A DNA stretch of 64,000 nt from Mycogone perniciosa (Eukaryota > Ascomycota > Sordariomycetes > Hypocreales > Hypocreaceae): assembly GCA_025331125.1 (NCBI GenBank), contig JAOALB010000100.1, forward strand, positions 62,001 to 126,000, in the 5' to 3' direction. A program made the translations under genes and the position numbers. Numbering within the stretch: position 1 is the stretch's first letter; the number at the start of each line of letters is the position of its first letter. Below are positions 57,701 to 64,000 of this stretch, piece after piece. The notes under the pieces were generated by a model. It was given only the letters and a program-made list of their open reading frames with translations, made no database searches and had not been told where the DNA came from.

Positions 57701-58315
57701 AGTTCTCCGATCTTGGCATCTCTTCTTTGTTGCTCTTTGTTCGCCAACTCGCCAACTAGCACATGCCAGAGTCGGGCCTTACCCGCCTCAGAATCAGGCA
57801 TGACCTGGGCTGACAAGCCTGGCTGGCATCTCTCATCGGCTGCCTCGCCACCTATGGCCTGGTATGGCCTGCTATTCTTGTCTGCCAACTGCCACGAGCT
57901 GGAGATCTCGTAAATCTCCGATGGTGGATCTAATGACCTTTCTGCGGCTGGAAATCACAGTACGGATTGACGAAACTACTAGCAGTAGAGGGAATTAGCG
58001 AGATCGATTATTCCGGGGCTCCTCCAACTTGGACACGAGTTCTATATTACCGAAGCAAGCTAACATGGTCGGCAAAAAACATTCAGGAAGAATTAGCGAG
58101 AGCAGTTTACAAAGTACGGAGCACATTGGGAACTCTCCTAGCGGGGAGATGGATCCCCCCTCCTCCTACCTTGTCCGATGACACTATCGAGTTGAGGAGG
58201 TCAGAACATCTGCTGTTCTGGCCCAGTCAACATCAGCATCAACATCATCAGTTCAGATCTAATCATCACACCCAAGACTTAATAGCATCATATATCTTGC
58301 CGGCTTCCATTAATA
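54710..58315. other. 3.6-kb gene-poor region
   Basis: Holds the promoter of the adhesin gene with an 18-bp perfect palindrome GTACTCCGTACGGAGTAC (54965-54982) and further GTACTCCGTA sites (55671, 56097), a poly-T tract (55482-55520), and small duplications (ggttgccag, 57319-57345). No gene supported on either strand. Confidence 0.5.
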
Positions 58316-58503
58316 TCACCACCTCGTCAGTGCCAAGTGCCTTGGCAAGTAGAACGGCAAACAAAGTGGTCAAGGCCACCCACTCCACGCCGATGATGCC
58401 GACTCGTTTGCCAGGACCGGCGCCGAGGTGCTTCAGCCGCGAGTAGCACATACATACTAGACGGCGACTCCGCCGCACAACGTCGGGCGGCGAACTCGGG
58501 GAA
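58316..58503 (-). pseudogene. Relic of zinc-type alcohol dehydrogenase (ADH6/cinnamyl class)
   Basis: Reading three frames of the minus strand in turn gives TLCGGVAV, a stop, then YSRLKHLGAGPGKRVGIIG, a small insertion, GVGGLDHF and, after another shift, AVLLAKALGTDEVV. This is the Rossmann core of ADH6-type alcohol dehydrogenases, whose hallmark is GVGGLGHF followed by AKALGADE. One stop and at least two frameshifts break it. No other part of the enzyme is recognisable in the flanks. It is a dead fragment. Confidence 0.65.
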
Positions 58504-58974
58504 ACTTGATGACGACGAAATGCAACTGACAGTGGTGGTACAAGGCATGGCCACCGTACGCCCGCTTCGGTGCCAAGTGGGGGATTAGAAAAGATAGACC
58601 GTAAATGACATAGATACCCTAATAGGTGGCTAACTGGAACTTTTCTATCGTATGCAGCATTGCACGTAATGAGAGCTATACCAACAAGAGTTATTTTTAG
58701 CATTTATAGTTACATATCTATACCAATGAGAGCAATCTGTAGTATCTGGAGTTGGTTAGATGTTTCGCTGTCCCTGTTTTATCGTCACCCGTTTGCAGAG
58801 TTACCAACTCTGGCACCAACAGTTCACAAACAGGGAACTATTGGCCGAGACCGCTTTCACGTACAACTTGTGTGTAGCCCACCTCCATTACCAAGGTGGG
58901 GCAATCCTTCTCTTCTTCCCCCGAGCGTTGAAGCGTATCGTCTCGAATTACTGAAGCCCACCCCCTCTGCAAAC
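58504..58974. other. Intergenic between two relics
   Basis: No recognisable feature. Confidence 0.4.
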
Positions 58975-59425
58975 TTATGCCATAGACATGTGCATCAATA
59001 ATCGAGCAGAGATTACTGTGAAGTTTCTCATGTGTGACAGTTGGAACTGTGTTTCCTTGATGGCTTTAGCAATCTCAGCCATGGCCTCGGCCATGTTCGT
59101 CATTTCTGCCTGAACCCACACAAAGTGCTGTTTCTCTATGTCATAAATAGCCCTGGCCTGGTTCTCGAGCCTTTTGATGTGCCCAACGAGATCTTTTTAG
59201 GCGTTTTTGATCTCCTAACACGTGTCTTAATGCAAAAAGCAAACTTGTGAAAGTGGTCTGTATGGCCACAGAACCGATGCTGATAGAGTTGGTCGAGGGG
59301 GAAGTGTTGAGCGCGAAGTTCGATGACATCTTTTTTGCACAGCTGAAGCAATGTTCGTGAGCAGGATCGGCCATGGTCATGTCGCGGCCGCAGAAACGAC
59401 AGTTATATGTCCTGGTGAGCGGGAA
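58975..59425 (-). pseudogene. Relic of a zinc-ribbon / coiled-coil protein
   Basis: The minus strand holds three coding-like pieces in three frames. The first is a double CxxC (TYNCRFCGRDMTMADPAHEH, then CFSCAKK). After a shift in a six-A run comes DVIELRAQHFPLDQLYQHRF with CGHTDHFHKFAFC. The last frame (59214-58975) reads EIKNA, a TAA, then KDLVGHIKRLENQARAIYDI and a Met/Ala/Glu coil MTNMAEAMAEIAKAIKETQF before TAA. The stop and shifts leave no intact gene. I do not recognise the family; the layout (zinc motif then coil) recalls regulatory or selfish-element proteins. Confidence 0.5.
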
Positions 59426-60716
59426 TCTCCTTCTTTGGTTTGTTTTCCCAGTCTTCTTTTTTTCTCCCCTTTTCCTCTTTTCCTACCACCCACATCGTTT
59501 CCAACTCCATCATTCTCATCCTGCGATGGCCCTGGGCCGAGCATAGAACAACGTAGTTCCCCAATCTTCCCCCCTTCTGGCGATGGCTACACGGTGGAAA
59601 TCGGATGGTTCCGTTATATGGTCTTGTCATGGTAAAGCTTAGCTCCCACCGGCACGACCTTGCACGACCTTGAACCTCCGATTTCTAATAATTATGGGAG
59701 AGTTTAGCTCCTGGAGTTTCCCGTCAATCAAGCCCTTCATCTCCCAGCGAACTACAATTATCAGATCAAGAGATATAAACCCTCAGGAAACACAATCGCC
59801 AGACACGGGTTTTTTTTTAACTGTGGGTCGTTTTACGACAGAACCTCATTGACAGCTCGCAAACATTCGTAGTTAGGGGGTTGACAGTCGCGTGCTCAGC
59901 CCGTTTTTGAACCGGCACCAGCAATGGTACTATTCTAAACTACCTCCTCTTCAGGAATTTACCTCTTCTTTTCTCTCTCCATTCCCGCAAAGTCATTTCA
60001 TCTGCCTTGGGAGTTTCCATTACCTCCAAATCGCCGGAATGGCTTCCCTTGTATCTTATGCTAACTTATAACTTCAATTAGGCTCTCCGCACTTCCCATT
60101 CATCGACGTCAACAATTTAATGTCCCGGATTTACGAAGGCGAAGAAGATGTGGTCATCTTCTCCAGTGGCCCCCCCAAAAGCCAAAGAGCCAGGGTACGA
60201 CATAGGCGCAAATCACCAAACCGGCAGCAAAGATCTATTACCATGGAGAAATGGAAAGGAGTTCCCCCTGTTCCTCGGCCTGGCGCTACAACAACACGAG
60301 CAAGTCGAGCTGTTGCCACCGCTGAGAAGACTGAGACAGCTAATATTGCCTCCGAGGACGACGTGATATAAAGGAAATGCGAGGTACTACATAGTAAGTT
60401 GGATTATAGGCACATAATTATATTGAAGAGGATTATAGCAACCAAGCGTCTCAAGCGAATCCCGCCACATCGCGAAACGAAGATGAAAGCGATAATGGCT
60501 GAATGAGATAAAAAGACTGGATTTCGAATTATAAATAGGCCACAGGGTCCAGACACATGTAGAAATAAGGTGATATAAACAAGGACTGTTGTAGACAAAC
60601 CTCAAATGCAGTACGGAGAAACAACAGGACAATAAAATACGTGCCTGATGGTGTAGACATTATTCTCAGACCTTCAGACACATTGATTGATGTTGGCTGC
60701 AGTTGAGGGTGCTAGG
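59426..60716. other. Intergenic upstream of U6
   Basis: Mostly non-coding. One coding-like frame near 60078-60371 is listed separately. Otherwise nothing supported. Confidence 0.4.
60078..60371 (+). CDS. Possible exon or gene fragment, unrecognised
   Basis: After a good intron-like end (GCTAAC branch followed by TTAG at about 60080), a frame reads SPHFPFIDVNNLMSRIYEGE, EDVVIFSSGPPKSQRARV and ends in an acidic IASEDDVI at the stop (60369-60371). The composition is protein-like, but I cannot place an upstream exon in phase and recognise no domain. It may be a relic or chance. Confidence 0.2.
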   Translation, partial: LGSPHFPFIDVNNLMSRIYEGEEDVVIFSSGPPKSQRARVRHRRKSPNRQQRSITMEKWKGVPPVPRPGATTTRASRAVATAEKTETANIASEDDVI

Positions 60717-60722
60717 TATATA
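60717..60722 (+). promoter_or_regulatory. TATA box of the U6 gene
   Basis: TATATA about 26-31 bases before the U6 5' end (60748), the usual spacing of the TATA element of pol III-transcribed U6 genes. Confidence 0.75.
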
Positions 60723-60747
60723 GGACATATTTTACCATTTGATTTTT

Positions 60748-60906
60748 GTCCTTCGGGACATTTGGTCAATTTGAAACGATGTAAGTACTTTACCCGCTGT
60801 GGTCGAGAGTTCGAACCGTGATTCTAACAATTTCTTAGACAGAGAAGATTAGCATGGCCCCTGCACTAAGGATGACACGCTCAATCAAAGAGAAGCTACC
60901 AATTTT
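60748..60906 (+). ncRNA. U6: U6 spliceosomal snRNA with an mRNA-type intron
   Basis: Exon 1 (60748-60780) starts with the 5' stem-loop GTCC-TTCG-GGAC and ends TTTGAAACGAT. Exon 2 (60839-60906) starts with the catalytic ACAGAGAAGATTAGCATGG and continues with CCCCTGCACTAAGGATGACA, the U4-pairing and telestem regions. A T run (60903-60909) ends transcription. The intervening 58 nt (60781-60838) has GTAAGT at the 5' end, a CTAAC branch site (about 60824-60828) and a TTAG 3' end, so it is a spliceosomal intron placed immediately before ACAGAGA. The intron also carries a B-box-like sequence. All conserved U6 elements are intact, so the gene is likely functional. Confidence 0.95.
60808..60817 (+). 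promoter_or_regulatory. Putative pol III B box inside the U6 intron
   Basis: AGTTCGAACC closely matches the tRNA T-loop / B-box consensus GGTTCGANNCC. It lies in the middle of the U6 intron, about 60 bases downstream of the RNA start. An intronic B box is what I recall for fission-yeast U6. Confidence 0.6.
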
Positions 60907-61073
60907 TTTGCCGACTCTTTTTTCGTCCAATTAGCGCCATAGGTGGGTGGCAGATGCGATGTGGTTATTATTACGCATCCTCAAGCTACGACAAGACGAA
61001 TGAAAAGTCTTGTCCCAAGACCCAGGAGCGATAGGCTGTGGAGAAAGAACTTTAGGCGCGAACTCATATATAG

Positions 61074-61281
61074 ACTGTGGAAGATGCAGCCAAGAACGTC
61101 AGTCGCGTCACCGATGAGTTTGTGGACAAGGTTCAATCAATGATTCGGGATGTTATCGACAAGGCCTTGAAAAAAGCCGCCCACGACTATTCCCACCGTT
61201 GAAGCAGCCAACCTCCAGGGTCGATTTAACCGTCGCGGTCTTAATTTTGACTCATTCGATGACCTCCTGACACATTTTTAG
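61074..61281 (+). pseudogene. Two-frame coding relic, family unknown
   Basis: First frame (61074-61202): TVEDAAKNVSRVTDEFVDKV, QSMIRDVIDKALKKAAHD, then a stop. The next frame (61195-61281) continues VEAANLQGRFNRRGLNFDSF, DDLLTHF, stop. Both are strongly protein-like, but shifted against each other by one base and ended by stops. I do not recognise the family. Confidence 0.35.
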
Positions 61282-61507
61282 TCGATGCACAACCTACATC
61301 GACATCTCCTGTGGTTCAATTTTATGAAGATTATACCGGCTACACAGCCAGAAGAATATTTAACCAAAGGGGAATATATATAAATAGATAAAATATATAC
61401 TAAAGACCTGTTAATTAAAGCAATTTAATTATATTAGAATAGCTAGCTATAGATTCTATATTATATGCTGTTATTAAGCGCTATATAACTTAGTAAGTTA
61501 TATATTA

Positions 61508-61910
61508 AGTAATGCTATTGGAACGGACAAAAATTGCTACTGGAACAGATAGTCTATGCACCAGCCACGGCAATCTCCCTATAGCTCCATACACTATAAA
61601 ACTAAAATACTATTACACCAATAGGTAATACAATAATACATCAAATAAAAGGTCTTCAGTATCCCTTATATCTTCTCTTTACAAAATCTCCCTAAGCTGA
61701 CTATTCTTTTAGCTGTACACCAATCTCGTCTTCAATCCCTAGGTCGCCCTTTCTCTCTCTCTCTATAACTGCTGTATTGGTTGTATAACTGTTGTATATA
61801 TTATGTAATATTAACTCTCTCTCCACTGCTGCTGCTGTTGGAAGTTTCTGGTAGCGTATAGACTATCTGTGCGAATAGCAAATTTTATTTGTTCCAATAG
61901 TATTACTCTT
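61508..61910. mobile_element. Inverted-repeat element (MITE-like, or two LTR copies in opposite orientation)
   Basis: The about 50-base segment AGTAATGCTATTGGAACGG.. to GATAGTCTATGC (61508-61559) reappears inverted at about 61857-61910 (GTATAGACTATCTG .. GTTCCAATAGTATTACT). About 40 of 50 bases match, and many mismatches are transitions (G/A, C/T). This would be a 400-bp element with 50-bp terminal inverted repeats. A different reading: the right copy lies inside an LTR-like unit running TGTTGGAAG (61837) to CAGAACA (about 62040) with a TATAAATA box. No clear target-site duplication was found. Confidence 0.45.
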
Positions 61911-62261
61911 TATAAATACCCGTATAGTTAAGCTTGGGTCATTTAGCCCTGTAAGTTACTGTTTTATGCAGAGAGACAACTAGACAGTACACTTTTATTT
62001 CCAATATAAGGTATACTAGTCTTTCGATAGGTCAGAACATCCTCCCCCTTCTATATCCCTTCTGTTTCCATAATGAGACTCTACCAATAGATAAACGCAT
62101 TACTATACACTTTATATCCTGGACAGATTACTGTCCGAGTTTAAGAGGTTCTTAAGCTGTAAAAAACCGATATAAACAACGGCATAGATTTTTTTGACCG
62201 ACATTTTTAATAAGCAGGTGAGAATACAGGGACCGCAATATATATATAAGTAATGCTAAGT

Positions 62262-62400
62262 TAGAGAATATCTCCAAGTCTTCCGTGGCATCGAAAGCCT
62301 ACAGGCCGATCGAACGGGAAAACGTCCAGCAGCCCCCCTCTCAGATATCTCCAACACCACTATGGAGAGCCGCCGAAAGACAGCGAAGACTAAGTAAGTG
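62262..62400 (+). pseudogene. Short coding-like GC island in AT-rich DNA
   Basis: One frame reads LENISKSSVASKAYRPIERE, NVQQPPSQISPTPLWRAAER, QRRLSK, then stop. It is compositionally protein-like and much richer in G+C than its flanks, suggesting a surviving piece of a mobile-element gene. Not identified. Confidence 0.25.
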
Positions 62401-62529
62401 AGACAATCAATAAACTATTGGTATATGAATAGAACAGGTATAAAGGACAGAAATTTGCTGGGTTACTCAAGAATGGAATGTGTTTGGCGAGATATAGATA
62501 GGAGGGGAGGGGGGTCAAAGAAATATTAA

Positions 62530-62642
62530 TTGGTAATAAGGGTTATCTATAGTAATAAGAGCCATCTATAGTAACGAGGGTTATTAAAAGTAACGAGAGA
62601 TATCTATAGCCATAAAAGTTATCTATAGCCACAATAGCCATA
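62530..62642. repeat. Degenerate 19-bp tandem repeat
   Basis: About six units of the form TAGTAAYRAGRGYTATCTA (19 bases; some units are one base shorter). A related pair of units recurs at about 63225-63270 (TAGTAATAAAGGCTATCCG), so the unit is also dispersed. Confidence 0.7.
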
Positions 62643-62699
62643 CTAGACGCTATATATTTTTTCTGGTTTGGGATATATAGTTAGGAAATATCGGCAAGA

Positions 62700-63165
62700 T
62701 TATAGCATACCACTCTTGTCCTGTTTCCTTAGATATACTAAGATGTGTTTTGTGAGGCCATAGAATTTGCTGTACGTTGTGATGCGTTGATATATCGGTA
62801 GACTCTTATTGTGGAAACAGAAAGGGCAGAGACGTGGAAGGATATTCTGACCTGCTGAGAACCCAGTGTACCCAACATCAGTAACGATTCTTTGGGCCCC
62901 GCTCATGCGAATTCTAGGAGCCAAGAGAGTAGATATTGCCAAATAAATGCATTAATTCACGATATGGGAAGGGGGGCGGGTGTGGGATAGAAAATGGACA
63001 GATTCCCGGGGTCGCTGGGCCTGTCTCGGCTGCTGGTTTCCCCCTCTTTGCATATAGAAGCGGGCAATCTTGTTTCTGGCGGGGATCTTGAAAGAGAGGC
63101 TCCATGTCTGAGCCGAGCGTTTGGTCGGTCTGATAAGGAGGACCCTTAGAACTAGAAGGAGACAT
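62700..63165 (-). pseudogene. Decayed C2H2-finger protein, possibly a mobile-element or recombinase-associated gene
   Basis: Two overlapping frames (63165-62914 and 62942-62700) look like parts of one protein. The second reads CPFCFHNKSLPIYQR, ITTYSKFYGLTKHILVYLRK. That recalls the CPFC..L..H...HL fingers of fungal FluG/DUF3435-type genes that often accompany large mobile elements. The second finger His is Tyr (TAT), one C-to-T change in a CpA context from His (CAT), as expected of repeat-induced point mutation. Family assignment is tentative. Confidence 0.35.
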
Positions 63166-63456
63166 CGTCCTTACCGACGCACATTTCCGAAGATATGTTG
63201 GCTTTATAGGACCTTAGCGATAGGTAAAGGATTAGCGTTATCCATAGTAATAAAGGCTATCCGTAGTAGGAAGTGAGTAAGCCTCTCTGAGGCTTTCGAA
63301 CAATGATTCTTGCTAAAACCAAACACCCAAAAGCTAGCTGCAAATTCCGTGCTGCGTGATTGCCAACTCATTCTGATGTTAGTGATATAGCAAGCGAAAC
63401 CTCCGCCAGAGTCTAGGTCCGTCTCTGAAAAGATTCCGGGATAAAGGTTATGCTTG

Positions 63457-63528
63457 GTGACTGAGAGCTGGCAAATGAAAGTTGAGAGCTAGCTGCTGAG
63501 AGTTGCTGAGAGCTGCTGGTGACTGAGA
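63457..63528. repeat. GCTGAGAG-type short tandem repeats
   Basis: Imperfect copies of (T/G)CTGAGAG spaced about 11 bases apart, together with two copies of GGTGACTGAGA at the two ends. Confidence 0.6.
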
Positions 63529-63746
63529 AAATTAGTAGGGGAGAGTCGAGGTTGGTGCTCGGGGACAGGTGAATATGAAGGAAAAGCTAGTCACGTGCGA
63601 TGAAAGCAGGCATCAATCAGTGATAACCCCTTTCCTCTACTGGTTGACTTTGGAACTGGACCACTGTAGATTATATCGAATTCACCATGGGTTGCCTAGT
63701 CTATAAAAATAGTTGTACATTAATGTTCATGATCACCTCTAACTCA

Positions 63747-64000
63747 TCAAGCTGCTTTGGTAATCTCTACCCCTGCCGTGGCTCCTAGAAGTCGTTTGAC
63801 GTCCTAATGTCGCGTGTGAGCAATGAGTTGGGTCAAAATATTGTCAGGAAAACTTACACCGTAGATGGCGAACTGGCCAGCAGTCAATGTGCCAACCATG
63901 AAGAGACGGGCACCGATGCCAGTGTAGGAACCACGGAAGCCGAGCTCACGGCCGATCTTGATGAGACGAGAGGTAGTACCCTCACCAGGCAGGCCCTTGG
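63747..64000 (-). CDS. mir1: Mitochondrial phosphate carrier, C-terminal part (5' end outside window)
   Basis: The minus strand carries an exon from the right edge to 63858 and a last exon 63803-63747, joined by a 54-nt intron (donor GTAAGT, acceptor TTAG). The visible protein is GTTSRLIKIGRELGFRGSYT, GIGARLFMVGTLTAGQFAIY, then GDVKRLLGATAGVEI. The GxGxRxxMxGTLTAxQFxIYG pattern is the last transmembrane repeat of Mir1/PiC, which imports phosphate into mitochondria for ATP synthesis. Only about the last 65 residues lie in the window. Confidence 0.9.

Larger units (their letters stand above)
60910..63746. other. AT-rich, decayed repeat region
   Basis: About 2.8 kb with long TA-rich stretches (61370-62300 and 62400-62700) and no intact gene. 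It holds an inverted repeat pair, 19-bp tandem repeats, and coding relics listed below. The pattern fits old mobile elements damaged by repeat-induced point mutation. Confidence 0.6.

Noticed and set aside
60748..60906. Reading the TTCGAACC sequence as part of a tRNA gene
   Set aside because: No acceptor stem, anticodon arm or A box around it; it lies within an intron bounded by U6 exons.
1..64000. CRISPR arrays, bacterial-type operons, phage genes
   Set aside because: The DNA is eukaryotic (introns, U6); tandem repeats found are short and lack spacers.

Overview
The window reads as nuclear DNA of a filamentous ascomycete, most likely a sordariomycete and possibly Hypocreales. The evidence is short GT..AG introns of about 50-115 nt with CTRAC/CTGAT-type branch sites, dense intron-poor genes on both strands, a fungal complex I 21.3 kDa-type subunit, and an 825-aa accessory protein of a kind I associate with that group. 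The exact species cannot be read from the sequence.

Region 1 (1-46.7 kb) is housekeeping-rich. In order it holds the 3' end of a Sae2/Ctp1 DNA-end-resection factor, a Ubp3/USP10-type deubiquitinase, cytochrome bc1 subunit 7, a Yia6/Ndt1-type mitochondrial carrier, a Dot5/PrxQ peroxiredoxin, a complex I subunit, Lto1, methionyl-tRNA synthetase, the NatA acetyltransferase Ard1, a Pro/Gly-rich conserved protein, eIF2B-beta, Nem1, a DUF1761 protein and Nhp2. It continues with bc1 subunit 8 divergent from prohibitin 1, Rex3, the 825-aa accessory protein, a Rog1-type lipase, a PRELI/Ups protein, a low-molecular-weight phosphatase, the Slt2 cell-wall-integrity MAP kinase and a secreted DUF3455 protein. 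Mitochondrial biogenesis dominates: two bc1 subunits, a complex I subunit, prohibitin, a Ups lipid-transfer protein and two carriers.

Region 2 (46.7-60.7 kb) is gene-poor. Its two clear genes encode surface proteins: a single-pass membrane protein with a probable GC-AG intron, and a 688-aa Thr/Pro-rich GPI-anchored adhesin-like protein built of repeats. The rest is mostly non-coding. It includes two recognisable gene relics on the minus strand: a fragment of a zinc alcohol dehydrogenase, and a zinc-ribbon/coiled-coil relic broken by frameshifts and stops.

Region 3 (60.7-64 kb) begins with a U6 snRNA gene carrying an mRNA-type intron just before the ACAGAGA box. The intron contains a tRNA-like B box. 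An AT-rich, decayed repeat area follows, with an inverted repeat pair, 19-bp tandem repeats and coding relics including a C2H2-like fragment. The window ends in the 3' end of a mitochondrial phosphate carrier gene on the minus strand.

No single new multi-gene system stands out. The strongest unusual observations are the intron-containing U6 gene with a B box inside the intron, a gene with tandem in-frame TAG stops followed by 49 coding-like codons, and the gene relics in the 58-63 kb region.
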